From assembly GCF_900100345.1 (NCBI RefSeq), contig NZ_FMTT01000019.1, positions 32,688 through 96,687 of the forward strand: DNA of 64,000 nucleotides, written 5' to 3'. The position numbers and the translations under genes are program-made. Numbering within the stretch: the first letter of the stretch is position 1; the number at the start of each line of letters is the position of its first letter. Under the pieces are notes generated by a model. That model searched no databases, was not told the DNA's origin, and saw nothing but the letters and a program-made list of their open reading frames with translations. Positions 9,134-18,904 of the stretch are shown here, piece after piece. The stretch comes from Paenibacillus tianmuensis. Its GTDB lineage: Bacteria; Bacillota; Bacilli; Paenibacillales; NBRC-103111.

Positions 9134-9215
9134 AAACAGTGTAGCAAAGGCACCTGCAGCAAGCGGACCCGGCTTGGCCGGGGAGGCCGTGGCAAGTACC
9201 GAGGCTACACTGTTT
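9134..9215 (-). promoter_or_regulatory. Possible structured leader RNA, 12-bp closing stem
   Basis: Positions 9134-9145 (AAACAGTGTAGC) and 9204-9215 (GCTACACTGTTT) are perfect inverted repeats enclosing 58 nt. Inside is a second hairpin, CCCGGC (9168-9173) with GCCGGG (9177-9182). Read on the minus strand, a TATAAT (9225-9230) lies just upstream and a U-rich run follows the closing stem, so the element could be a leader or attenuator for the DUF2269 gene. Read on the plus strand it ends in TTTTT and could act as a terminator. It does not resemble a riboswitch class I know. Confidence 0.45.
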
Positions 9216-9223
9216 TTGCCGTA

Positions 9224-9553
9224 TTATACGGCGCGGAATTCGTGGACCCACACTTTCATGTGCGGAAGCCACGGCATGCCCGCATGCAGAGATAAAATAT
9301 AATTTTTGTAGGCCTCGACCGTCTCGTAACCTTCCATCTTTGCGTGCTCGTCAGACAGCTCTCCGAGCGATTGCTGATAAACGTTCGTCACTTCAAAGCG
9401 ACTGCCGTTCAACTCCATGATTTCGCCCGGATCGGCGTAACGTCCGTTGCGGCGGGTAGCCGTTTTTTCTCCGCGGAGCACTTTTTCGACATCTTCTTGA
9501 ACGGTGACCAAACGGTCGATACTACAGGTTTTCGGCGGCAATGGTTGAGTCAT
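9224..9553 (-). CDS. ASCH-domain protein
   Basis: A 109-residue cytoplasmic protein. The ASCH fold signature is visible in the N-terminal half: VLRGEKTATRRNGRYADPGEI, in which a Lys-Thr-x-Thr-Arg-Arg patch precedes a strand and a PG turn, followed by FEVTNV. ASCH proteins are RNA-binding PUA relatives; some hydrolyse N4-acetylcytidine. The start at 9553 is chosen because AAGGAGGT lies ten bases upstream; a longer start at 9586 would place that site inside the gene. The stop codon sits in the loop of a small palindrome (9218-9232) that also contains the TATAAT mentioned for the downstream leader. Confidence 0.8.
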   Translation of the reverse strand: MTQPLPPKTCSIDRLVTVQEDVEKVLRGEKTATRRNGRYADPGEIMELNGSRFEVTNVYQQSLGELSDEHAKMEGYETVEAYKNYILSLHAGMPWLPHMKVWVHEFRAV

Positions 9554-9639
9554 TCTGATATGTACCTCCTTGGTTATTAGATCCATTCCGTAGCTTACCT
9601 TAAATTGTTTTGAGAAGCAAACGAACGGAGGCAGATTGT

Positions 9640-10701
9640 ATGAAATGGGATATAAACGAAACGTATATGATGCAGGTGCTGGACATGCTGCTTTCGACGC
9701 CGAGCCCGAGCGGTTTTTGCAGCGAGATTATGGGCAAGCTGGCCGCCGAAGCGGAAAAGCTGGGGTACCCGATCAGCTTCACGCCCAAGGGCTGCGGGAT
9801 TATAACCGTCGAAGGCCGGCAAAAGAACCGGGTGATCGGCTTGTTCGGTCATGTCGATACGCTGGGTGCGATGGTGCGTTCAATTAAGAGCAACGGCACG
9901 CTGCGTTTTACGCTGATCGGCGGCTACATGATGGGTTCCGTCGAAAACGAATACTGCCGCGTGCATACCCGTGACGGACGAACCTACGATGGTACGATCC
10001 TGACGACCAAGCCTTCGGTGCATGTCTTTCCGGATGCGCGAGATTTGAAGCGGGAAGAAGCGGTCATGGAGGTGCGTCTGGACGAACCGGTCAAGTCGGC
10101 GGACGATGTCAAAGCGCTCGGTATTGCTACAGGGGATATCATTTCCTTTGACCCGCGCACCGAGTTCAAAACGAATGGCTTTATCAAATCCCGTCACCTG
10201 GATGATAAAGCGGGCGTTGCCGCTCTGTTCGGGCTGCTTGAATTGCTTAAGCGCGAGGCTATCGTACCATCCTGCACGCTGAAGATTATGATCAGCGTAT
10301 ATGAAGAGGTCGGCCATGGCTCGGCTTGGATTCCGGGAGACATCAGCGAGGTGCTCGCGGTCGATATGGGCGCGATGGGAGAAGACTTGAATTGTACGGA
10401 GTTCGACGTCTCGATCTGCGCCAAAGATTCGTCCGGGCCTTACGATTACGCGATGACGTCGAAGCTGATCGAGCTGGCGAAGCGCGACGGACTGAGCTAC
10501 GCAGTCGATATTTACCCGCAGTATAGTTCGGATGCTTCCGCTGCACTTCGCGGAGGAAGCAACATTCGCGCCGCATTGATCGGCCCGGGCGTTCATGCTT
10601 CCCACGCGATGGAGCGGACGCATAAGGATGCCGTACGGCATACGGCTTCGCTGCTTGCCGCTTACGTAACGGAGCCTGCCGAACCTTACGGCAATGAATA
10701 A
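9640..10701 (+). CDS. M42-family aminopeptidase
   Basis: A 353-residue cytosolic metallopeptidase. The dinuclear metal site of the M42/M18/M20 clan is present: His-Asp in FGHVDTLGAM near residue 70, Asp in HLDDKAG near residue 190, the catalytic Glu pair in VYEEVGHGS near residue 222, Asp in VDMGAMG near residue 244, and His in SHAMERTH near residue 325. Such enzymes form large dodecamers and trim N-terminal residues from peptides. ATG 9640 follows GGAGG by eight bases. It is divergent from the ASCH gene and is followed after 32 bp by an ABC-F gene in the same direction. Confidence 0.88.
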   Translation: MKWDINETYMMQVLDMLLSTPSPSGFCSEIMGKLAAEAEKLGYPISFTPKGCGIITVEGRQKNRVIGLFGHVDTLGAMVRSIKSNGTLRFTLIGGYMMGSVENEYCRVHTRDGRTYDGTILTTKPSVHVFPDARDLKREEAVMEVRLDEPVKSADDVKALGIATGDIISFDPRTEFKTNGFIKSRHLDDKAGVAALFGLLELLKREAIVPSCTLKIMISVYEEVGHGSAWIPGDISEVLAVDMGAMGEDLNCTEFDVSICAKDSSGPYDYAMTSKLIELAKRDGLSYAVDIYPQYSSDASAALRGGSNIRAALIGPGVHASHAMERTHKDAVRHTASLLAAYVTEPAEPYGNE

Positions 10702-10733
10702 ACGCAAGCAACGGCGAGGAGGCTTGAATCCGC

Positions 10734-12650
10734 TTGAACCTCATGACAGTAGAAGATATATATAAAAGCTACGGCGAGAAAGTTTTATTTGATGGCATTC
10801 ACTTTCAGATCAACGATAAAGAACGGATTGGACTTGTCGGCGTGAACGGATCGGGCAAATCGACTCTGCTGAAAATTATGGCCGGATTCGAATCGACGGA
10901 AAGAGGAAAGCTCATTCACGCGAACCACTTCCATGTCGAGTATTTGCCGCAAAATCCGTCGTTTGATTCCGACTCGACCGTGCTTGAGCAGGTGTTTTAC
11001 GGGGATACGCCGATGATGCAGGCATTGCGGGAATACGAATGGGCGCTTGCCGAGCTGCAGCTTGCCCCCGAGGATGAGAAGCGGCAGGCGAAGCTGTTCG
11101 CCGTGCAGCAGCGCATGGATGCGACGGGTGCATGGGACGCCTCCACGACGGCAAAGACCGTGCTGACCCGGCTCGGCATCCGCGATTTCGGCCAAAAGGT
11201 CGGCACGCTTTCCGGCGGGCAGCGCAAGCGCGTCGCCATGGCCCGGGCGCTGATTCAACCGGCGGATTTACTCATTTTGGACGAGCCGACCAACCATATC
11301 GACCATGAAACGGTGCAGTGGCTGGAAGAATTTCTGACGAAGTGGCGAGGCGCGCTGCTGCTCGTGACGCATGACCGGTATTTTCTCGACCGGGTAACGA
11401 ACCGGATCTTCGAGCTGGACCGCGGCAAGCTGTACAGCTATGAGGGCAATTATGCGGCATTTCTGGAGAAAAAGGCCGAGCGGCTGGAGCGCGAAGCCGC
11501 GGAGGAAGACAAGCGGCAAAACCTGCTACGCAGAGAGCTGGCGTGGCTTCGGCGGGGCGCCAAAGCACGGACGACGAAACAGAAAGCGCGTGTGGAGCGT
11601 GTCATCGAGCTCCGCGACCGCAAGGTGGATGGACCCTCAGCGCAGTTGGACATTTCGCTCGGTGCGAGCCGGCTCGGCAAAAAGATCATGGAGCTGGAAG
11701 ATGTCAGCAAATCGTTCGAGCAGTGTAAAATCGTCGACAATTTCAGCTATATCGTTTTGCCTGAAGATCGCATCGGCATTATCGGACCGAACGGGACCGG
11801 TAAATCGACGTTTTTGAACATGCTGGCCGGCCGACTAGAGCCGGATGCGGGCTCCATCGAAACCGGTCCGACCGTGAAGCTGGCTTACTACACGCAGGAA
11901 AGCGTTGAGATGGATGAGAAGCAGCGGGCGATCGACTATATTAAGGAAGTGTCCGAGGTAGTGCGAACCTCAAGCGGTGAATCGGTTACGGCGGCGCAAA
12001 TGTTCGAACGTTTCCTGTTTACGCCCGCCCAGCAATGGACGCCGATCGGCAAGCTGTCCGGAGGCGAACGGCGTCGGCTGTACCTGCTGCGCACGCTGAT
12101 GGGCGAGCCGAACGTGCTTTTGCTGGACGAGCCGACGAACGATCTGGATATCCAAACGCTGACTATTTTAGAAGAGTATCTGGAAGATTTTCCAGGCGTG
12201 GTCATCACCGTGTCCCATGACCGTTATTTTCTGGACCGGACGGCGGATCATTTGTTCGTGTTCGAAGGGGAGGGCCGCATCCGAAGGTTTTTCGGCAATT
12301 ATACGGAATATTTGGAAGCGTCCCGAAGTGAAAAGCAGGCGGCAGCGGAAGAGCGGCGCGAAACCAAAGCAGCTGGCGAAACGACGCAGACGCAGCAGCG
12401 CGAATCGAATCGTCCCCGCAAGCTCTCCTATAAGGAGCAAAAGGAATGGGACGAGATTGAGGATAAAATCGCCGGGATCGAGGAGCGTTTAATACAGGTC
12501 AAGCGCGACATTGAGAACGCAGGCAGCGATTATACGAAAGCGCAAGAACTATTTCAGGAAGAGCAGGAGCTGACACAGCGGCTGGAGGAAGCGATGGAGC
12601 GCTGGACCGAGCTCTCCGAGCTGGTAGAGAGTATCGCACAGAACAAGTAA
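10734..12650 (+). CDS. yfmR: ABC-F ATPase, YfmR/Uup type
   Basis: A soluble 638-residue twin-cassette ABC-F protein. Cassette 1 has GVNGSGKST near residue 37, LSGGQRKRV and LILDEPTNHID; the interdomain linker at about residues 245-310 is rich in Arg, Lys and Glu; cassette 2 has GPNGTGKST, LSGGERRRLY and [13 protein letters not shown]-terminal coiled coil (about residues 540-635), typical of Uup/YfmR, is present and missing from the other two ABC-F proteins nearby. In Bacillus subtilis YfmR assists translation of difficult sequences and overlaps functionally with EF-P; the same role here is inferred. TTG 10734 follows GAGGAGGC by about 11 bases; ATG 10743 is an alternative. Confidence 0.85.
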   Translation: MNLMTVEDIYKSYGEKVLFDGIHFQINDKERIGLVGVNGSGKSTLLKIMAGFESTERGKLIHANHFHVEYLPQNPSFDSDSTVLEQVFYGDTPMMQALREYEWALAELQLAPEDEKRQAKLFAVQQRMDATGAWDASTTAKTVLTRLGIRDFGQKVGTLSGGQRKRVAMARALIQPADLLILDEPTNHIDHETVQWLEEFLTKWRGALLLVTHDRYFLDRVTNRIFELDRGKLYSYEGNYAAFLEKKAERLEREAAEEDKRQNLLRRELAWLRRGAKARTTKQKARVERVIELRDRKVDGPSAQLDISLGASRLGKKIMELEDVSKSFEQCKIVDNFSYIVLPEDRIGIIGPNGTGKSTFLNMLAGRLEPDAGSIETGPTVKLAYYTQESVEMDEKQRAIDYIKEVSEVVRTSSGESVTAAQMFERFLFTPAQQWTPIGKLSGGERRRLYLLRTLMGEPNVLLLDEPTNDLDIQTLTILEEYLEDFPGVVITVSHDRYFLDRTADHLFVFEGEGRIRRFFGNYTEYLEASRSEKQAAAEERRETKAAGETTQTQQRESNRPRKLSYKEQKEWDEIEDKIAGIEERLIQVKRDIENAGSDYTKAQELFQEEQELTQRLEEAMERWTELSELVESIAQNK

Positions 12651-12730
12651 CCAAGCAGCGTTTCATCGATGCAGCTCGCCGAATTGGGCGGCACGAAAAA
12701 TAACATCCAGTGGGAAGACGCGCCAATTTA

Positions 12731-12739
12731 TGCTATAAT
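12731..12739 (+). promoter_or_regulatory. Extended -10 promoter of ykpA
   Basis: TGCTATAAT fits an extended -10 box (TGnTATAAT). No good -35 hexamer is seen, which is acceptable for extended -10 promoters. It lies about 68 bp before the ATG of the YkpA-type gene, leaving a leader of about 60 nt. Confidence 0.55.
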
Positions 12740-12770
12740 ATACGTTCGGAAGCGGCTTTACATGGGCTGA

Positions 12771-14420
<1,650 letters not shown>

Positions 14421-14464
14421 TTATCATCCCAAGCTTGCCAGACAGCTGTTCTGATAATTTAAAA

Positions 14465-14504
14465 AAGGATGAGCCACAGGCCTGAAAAGGCTGTGCTCAT
14501 CCTT
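14465..14504. terminator. Bidirectional terminator ykpA / small basic gene
   Basis: AAGGATGAGC (14465-14474) pairs with GCTCATCCTT (14495-14504), with further pairing of CACAG and CTGTG inside. Runs of A upstream and T downstream suit termination from both sides, between convergent genes. Confidence 0.85.
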
Positions 14505-14523
14505 CTTTTCCAATCGCGGCCGG

Positions 14524-14748
14524 TCAGCTTCCGCCGGTACGCCGGCGTTGGTTGTTCGGCTTTTTGTTGTTTTGGCTTTTCATTACAGATGCGTTTCCGG
14601 CACGCAGTTGGCCGTTGGCCTTAGCGTCGTGCTGGGCTTGCTTTTTTTGCGCGAGCTTGTTTTTAATCGCATCCGCCAAGCTGACTTTTTTAGCCTCGCT
14701 GGCGGATTGCGGTTGCTCATTCGAATTTTGGTTCGTTGTGTCCGACAT
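14524..14748 (-). CDS. Small basic, Gln/Asn/Lys-rich protein
   Basis: A 74-residue, hydrophilic protein with no hydrophobic segment. The middle, SLADAIKNKLAQKKQAQHDA, is predicted helical; both ends are rich in Asn, Gln, Ser, Lys and Arg and look disordered, ending in RRRTGGS. An AACACCT complement gives AGGTGTT six bases before the ATG. Its composition fits a nucleic-acid-binding or spore-associated small protein, but I do not recognise the family. The gene stands alone, between the YkpA terminator and a divergent thioredoxin-like gene. Confidence 0.65.
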   Translation of the reverse strand: MSDTTNQNSNEQPQSASEAKKVSLADAIKNKLAQKKQAQHDAKANGQLRAGNASVMKSQNNKKPNNQRRRTGGS

Positions 14749-14842
14749 TGTTTAACACCTGCCCTATACCCTGGATAGTACTATTCTACCGGATAGGTCC
14801 CTCTGGAAGCAATAAGCAAATATGTAGGGAAGGATTCAAACC

Positions 14843-15184
14843 ATGACGTTCGAGGAATGGTCGGATAAAGACCTGCTTACATGGACGCTTGCTCCGTCCG
14901 AAGACCGCTTGGCTCATTCGGAGCCCCGATACGTATTCTTCTACACTCCGCTGTGCGGTACGTGCAAGGTAGGCGAGAGGATGCTGGAAGTCGTCGCGGC
15001 GTTGAATCCGCGGACTACCATTGGCCGCTGCAATATTAATTTCTCTCCGGTTCTGGCGCGGAATTGGCAAATCGAAAGCGTGCCGTGTCTGGTGCGATGG
15101 CAGCGGGGAACGATGGACAAAAAATACCGGTTCGACGACGTGCAGGAGCTGCACCGCTGGATGAACGTTACTACGAATGGCTGA
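14843..15184 (+). CDS. Thioredoxin-like protein
   Basis: A 113-residue single thioredoxin fold. The redox motif CGTC lies in YTPLCGTCKVGERM near residue 40, and the cis-proline loop is visible in IESVPCLVRW near residue 80. There is no signal peptide, so it should act in the cytoplasm as a disulfide reductase or thiol donor (YtpP-like). ATG 14843 follows GGGAAGG. It is 46 bp upstream of kapB in the same direction and may share its transcript. Confidence 0.85.
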   Translation: MTFEEWSDKDLLTWTLAPSEDRLAHSEPRYVFFYTPLCGTCKVGERMLEVVAALNPRTTIGRCNINFSPVLARNWQIESVPCLVRWQRGTMDKKYRFDDVQELHRWMNVTTNG

Positions 15185-15230
15185 TGAGGCCTTTCAAACT
15201 TAAAACAAGGAAGGGAGTTGTATCTATACG

Positions 15231-15614
15231 ATGCTGGAATCTATGTTAACACCCGGAACGATGGTCCGGGCTTCCTACAAAACAGGCGATTATATCGGCG
15301 AGGTAGTTGAGCTGTCCCCTACTGGTAAAGTCGCCGTCAAGATTGCCGCGGTTGTAAAACACCCGACGCAAGGAGATTTGCACAATCCGATGGACCCGGA
15401 TGTAGCGTTTTTCCATCAGCGGCGCGCGCTGGCTTATCAGGAGATTGCGCTAATGCCGCCGAATACGGTCCGGCCATACCAAGGGACGGTGCCGGATTAC
15501 CGCGAATCGCTGCGGCAAGCCTTGGCGCAGGAGCGCGCGCAGCTGCAGCGGACGGTTCGCTGGGCCGAGCGGTGTCTCGAAGAATTGGACCGGCTCGAAG
15601 GAGAGTACGCTTAA
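15231..15614 (+). CDS. kapB: KapB-like kinase-associated protein
   Basis: A 127-residue protein matching the KapB pattern: an N-terminal small beta-barrel with SYKTGDYIGEV, then VLKHP-like VVKHPTQGDLHNP, FFHQRRALAYQE and VPDYRESL, ending in a helical tail. In Bacillus subtilis KapB is needed for the sporulation kinase KinB and is encoded with it. Here there is no lipobox or signal peptide. The next gene is a membrane histidine kinase, but of a different type from KinB. AAGGAAGGGAG lies upstream of ATG 15231. A role in supporting the neighbouring kinase is inferred from this arrangement. Confidence 0.8.
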   Translation: MLESMLTPGTMVRASYKTGDYIGEVVELSPTGKVAVKIAAVVKHPTQGDLHNPMDPDVAFFHQRRALAYQEIALMPPNTVRPYQGTVPDYRESLRQALAQERAQLQRTVRWAERCLEELDRLEGEYA

Positions 15615-15635
15615 GACGGAAGGGATCGGGTTGTC

Positions 15636-17024
15636 ATGCTGTTTGTGTTTATCGGCCTATGGACGATCGGGCTGCTCCTGATCGTCACCGATCCGAAGAG
15701 GGCGACGACACAATGGATTAGCAGCATCGCTTTTACAGGAGGCTGCGGGGGATTGTCGGCGGTGATTGCGGACGATATCGTGCCTTATTTGTTTGACCGC
15801 GGCCTGTTGACGATGCCTGTTGCGGTGCTGGTTGCCAAAGCCGAGCTCGCCAGTTCGCTAATGTGCTACTTCGGCCTACCTTATACATTTTTGATGTTCG
15901 CAATCGTTTACTATCCGGATTATTCGGTGTGGCCGTGGAAACGATGGATTCCGTGGGCGCTGGCGGTTCTTCCTGCTTTTTCCTTCGTGCTCGAGCCGAA
16001 ACCCGGCGATCCGATCCCTTATTACTTTGTCACCCCTTGGGCGGCGCCGTATATTGTGGCAGGGGCCGTTTTATTGATCATGGCGCTGCTGAAGGAGAAA
16101 AATTCGTTCCTCCGCCGCAGCCGGATGCTGACGACGCTAGCGGCTGCGCCAACGCTGGTATTCGCTTTGTTTACGCTTTATTTGCTGCCCACCTTTTTCG
16201 GTTTCTCCGAATTGTGGCGCTATAACATCGGGGTGATTGCGCTCACCCTGGCCATCATTGTCGGATCGAGCTTCCGCTACGGATTCATGGGTCTGCAAAT
16301 CTCCATACGAAACCAGAAGCTCGATTATACGCTGCGCGCGATTACGTCCGGGACATCGATTTTGAACCATGCGATCAAGAACGATGTCGGCAAAATCCGG
16401 CTGTTCGGCGACAAAATCAAATCCGAAGCGGCAGCCGGACAAACGGACCCGGCTCAAGTGGTGCAGGATATGGAAGTTATATTGTCTGCTTCGCAGCATA
16501 TTTACGATATGATCTACCGGATTCAAGGCCAAACCCAGGAGATCAAGCTTCAACTGGTGGAGTTGGACCCGTGCGAGCTGATGAGGGACTGCATCCGCAC
16601 GCTGTCTCCGGAGCTGCAAAAAGTCGAGGTTCGCGAGCAGTATTTGACCGAGGAGCCGATTGCTGCCGATCGGGCGCAGCTGACCGAGGTGTGGACCAAT
16701 GTGCTGACCAATGCCATTGAAGCGATGCCGGACGGAGGCGTCCTGACCGTACGCTTGACGGAAACGAAGCGCAAAGTCGTTGTGGAAGTGAAGGACACGG
16801 GCCCCGGAATGGAGAAGGCGCAGCTCAAGCGCGTCTTCGATCCGTTCTACACGACCAAAAGCGGCAAAAAAATGAACTTCGGCTTGGGACTGTCTTACTG
16901 TTATACTATAGTTCAGAAGCACAAAGGCACCATGAACATTCACAGCGAGCCGGGCCAAGGAACGAGTGTCTTCATGCAGTTTCCGAAGCGAAAGCGGCTT
17001 CCGGCGGGAAGGGAGTTAATTTGA
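15636..17024 (+). CDS. Multi-TM sensor histidine kinase
   Basis: A 462-residue membrane kinase. The first 220 residues contain about six to seven hydrophobic helices with little extracytoplasmic sequence, so it may sense membrane or intramembrane signals. The dimerisation region includes His245 in LNHAIKNDVGKI, the probable phosphorylation site. The catalytic domain (about residues 330-450) has the N box VLTNAIEAM, G1 DTGPGM, F box DPFYTTK and G2 GLGLSY. It is preceded by kapB (21 bp) and followed without a gap by its response regulator gene. The stop and the next start are directly adjacent, so the two are translationally coupled. Confidence 0.88.
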   Translation: MLFVFIGLWTIGLLLIVTDPKRATTQWISSIAFTGGCGGLSAVIADDIVPYLFDRGLLTMPVAVLVAKAELASSLMCYFGLPYTFLMFAIVYYPDYSVWPWKRWIPWALAVLPAFSFVLEPKPGDPIPYYFVTPWAAPYIVAGAVLLIMALLKEKNSFLRRSRMLTTLAAAPTLVFALFTLYLLPTFFGFSELWRYNIGVIALTLAIIVGSSFRYGFMGLQISIRNQKLDYTLRAITSGTSILNHAIKNDVGKIRLFGDKIKSEAAAGQTDPAQVVQDMEVILSASQHIYDMIYRIQGQTQEIKLQLVELDPCELMRDCIRTLSPELQKVEVREQYLTEEPIAADRAQLTEVWTNVLTNAIEAMPDGGVLTVRLTETKRKVVVEVKDTGPGMEKAQLKRVFDPFYTTKSGKKMNFGLGLSYCYTIVQKHKGTMNIHSEPGQGTSVFMQFPKRKRLPAGRELI

Positions 17025-17684
17025 ATGGAGCACCCTGCGATTCGCGTCGTCATTGTCGAGGACGATCCGGACTGGCTGCGCGGCCTGCACAGCTACTTGC
17101 AGAAGGAACTGGATATCGAAGTAGTGGGTCAGGCCTCGTCCGGCGAAGCGGCTGTCGAGCTGCTGGAGAAGACGGAAGCGGATGTCGTTCTGATGGACGT
17201 CATGATGTCGGATAGTCCGGAGGGACTATGGGCCGCAGCGGAAATTGTCAAATGCAGCGGGGCCCGCGTCGTAATGCTTTCTTCGATGGAAGAGAAAGAA
17301 ATCATTTTTGAGGCGTTCAAGGCCGGCGCGGTCGATTATATGGTGAAGTCCAACTTCACGGAAATTCCGCAGACGATCCGCAGCGCATACGCCAACCGGA
17401 GCTCGATCCATCCGAGCGTCGCTGCACAGATGCGGGAAGAATTCCGCCGCTTGAAGCAGCTTGAGCACGAGGTCCGGGTGAGAGAACTCAAAAATTTGCT
17501 GACGCCGACTGAAATTCAAGTGCTCGACCTGATCGAAAAAGGTCACACGCAAACGCAAATCGCCGACAAATTCGTCGTTTCCATCCGGACGATCAAAGTG
17601 CATGTTGGGAACATTTTGAAGAAATTGGGCGGAAAAAGCAGCAAGGAAGCGGCCCAAAAAGCAAAAGATATGGGCATTTTGTAA
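17025..17684 (+). CDS. LuxR/NarL-type response regulator
   Basis: A 219-residue regulator. The receiver domain (residues 5-125) has the acidic pair EDDP, the phospho-acceptor Asp58 in VLMDVMM and a Lys in the VKSN loop. A charged helical linker leads to a C-terminal LuxR helix-turn-helix (about residues 155-215) with LTPTEIQVLDLIEKG and IRTIKVHVGNILKKL. The start codon touches the stop of the kinase gene, so they form a cognate pair. Target genes are not evident from the sequence. A terminator follows. Confidence 0.9.
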   Translation: MEHPAIRVVIVEDDPDWLRGLHSYLQKELDIEVVGQASSGEAAVELLEKTEADVVLMDVMMSDSPEGLWAAAEIVKCSGARVVMLSSMEEKEIIFEAFKAGAVDYMVKSNFTEIPQTIRSAYANRSSIHPSVAAQMREEFRRLKQLEHEVRVRELKNLLTPTEIQVLDLIEKGHTQTQIADKFVVSIRTIKVHVGNILKKLGGKSSKEAAQKAKDMGIL

Positions 17685-17696
17685 GCTGCCCGAACA

Positions 17697-17739
17697 GCGG
17701 CTGCCACAGGCGTAAAAACCGGAAGGACGCCGCTTTTTT
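17697..17739 (+). terminator. Terminator after the kinase/regulator pair
   Basis: GCGGC (17697-17701) pairs with GCCGC (17729-17733), or alternatively GGCGT (17709-17713) with ACGCC (17727-17731); six T residues follow. It closes the kapB-kinase-regulator transcript. Confidence 0.7.
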
Positions 17740-17742
17740 CCG

Positions 17743-17772
17743 TTACACCTTGCCCGAGGTTTGTGGTATAGT
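17743..17772 (+). promoter_or_regulatory. Sigma-A promoter for Gfo/Idh/MocA gene
   Basis: TTACAC (17743-17748), an 18-bp spacer and TATAGT (17767-17772) with a TGG extension. It lies 48 bp before the ATG of the oxidoreductase gene and directly after the previous terminator. Confidence 0.6.
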
Positions 17773-17819
17773 GGAACTGTTTGAAAACATAGAAAACCGT
17801 CAGCGAAGGAGCCTAACGC

Positions 17820-18899
17820 ATGAGCGCAAACGACAAAATACAAATCGGCGTCATCGGCGCCGGCAACATCGGCAACGTACACATTCAGGAATTTTTACAG
17901 CTCTCGGACGCCGCTGTAACGGCTGTGACAGACGTCTACCACCCTTTGGCTATCGCGCGGGCGGAGGAATACAACATTCCGAACGTTTATACAACCTATC
18001 AGGAATTGCTGCAGGACCCGAGCGTGGATGCGGTGATCGTGGCCGTCTCGAACGATGCTCATGCCCCCATTGCTATTGAAGCGCTTCAAGCCGGCAAGCA
18101 CGTTCTGCTTGAAAAGCCGATGGCTGTTAATGCGGCTTCCGCCAAAGAAATTGTCAAGGCACGCCAGAAGTCGGGTAAAGTGCTGATGATGTCGCATCAG
18201 ATGCGTTGGGAATCGCTTAACATGCAGGTGAAGGAACAAATCGACAAAGGTGCGCTCGGCAGCATCTATAATGTAAAGACCGGCTGGATGCGCCGCAAAG
18301 GGATTCCGGGCTGGGGCTCTTGGTTTACGCAAATGAATAAATCCGGCGGCGGGCCGCTGATCGATATCGGCGTGCATATGCTTGATTTGTCGCTGCATTT
18401 GATGGGCAATCCGAAGCCGGTCTCCGTCTTCGGGACGACGTATGCCGAGTTCGGACCGAAGAAGCGCGGCATCGGTACTTGGGGCAAAACGGACTGGAAC
18501 GGCTTCTATGACGTTGAAGACCTGGCAACCGCTCTAATCAAGCTGGATAACGGCAGCACGCTGTCGCTTGATGTAAGCTGGGCCGCCAATACCGATTTTA
18601 TCGATAACGGACCTTACATTTATCTGATGGGCTCCGAGGGAGGCGCTTCCCTGCGCGCAGGCAGAGGGACGCTGCATACCGAGCTGTTCGATCGGACCGC
18701 CGATGTGGATTTGACGATGGATTCGAACGATGAAGGGCCTCGTCAGCGTATGAGCCGCCACTTCCTGGAATGTATCCGGGAGCATCGCGAACCGCTTACG
18801 TCTGCAATGTCAGGCCTGACGAACAGTTTAGTGCTGGAAGCGATCTATGAGTCGTCCCGTACAGGTCAACTCGTCACGCTGGATTGGAGCTTGGATTAA
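17820..18899 (+). CDS. Gfo/Idh/MocA-family oxidoreductase
   Basis: A 359-residue cytoplasmic enzyme. The N-terminal Rossmann fold has GVIGAGNIGNVH and the AVSNDAHAPIA strand; the family motif EKPMAVN carries the Lys that contacts the nicotinamide cofactor near residue 98. The C-terminal half is the alpha/beta substrate domain with GGGPLIDIGVHMLDL, including the usual Asp-x-x-x-His pair. Such enzymes oxidise or reduce sugars, inositols and related compounds with NAD(P). The substrate cannot be read from the sequence. It has its own promoter and is followed after five bases by a TRIC-family gene. Confidence 0.88.
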   Translation: MSANDKIQIGVIGAGNIGNVHIQEFLQLSDAAVTAVTDVYHPLAIARAEEYNIPNVYTTYQELLQDPSVDAVIVAVSNDAHAPIAIEALQAGKHVLLEKPMAVNAASAKEIVKARQKSGKVLMMSHQMRWESLNMQVKEQIDKGALGSIYNVKTGWMRRKGIPGWGSWFTQMNKSGGGPLIDIGVHMLDLSLHLMGNPKPVSVFGTTYAEFGPKKRGIGTWGKTDWNGFYDVEDLATALIKLDNGSTLSLDVSWAANTDFIDNGPYIYLMGSEGGASLRAGRGTLHTELFDRTADVDLTMDSNDEGPRQRMSRHFLECIREHREPLTSAMSGLTNSLVLEAIYESSRTGQLVTLDWSLD

Positions 18900-18904
18900 C
18901 CCTC

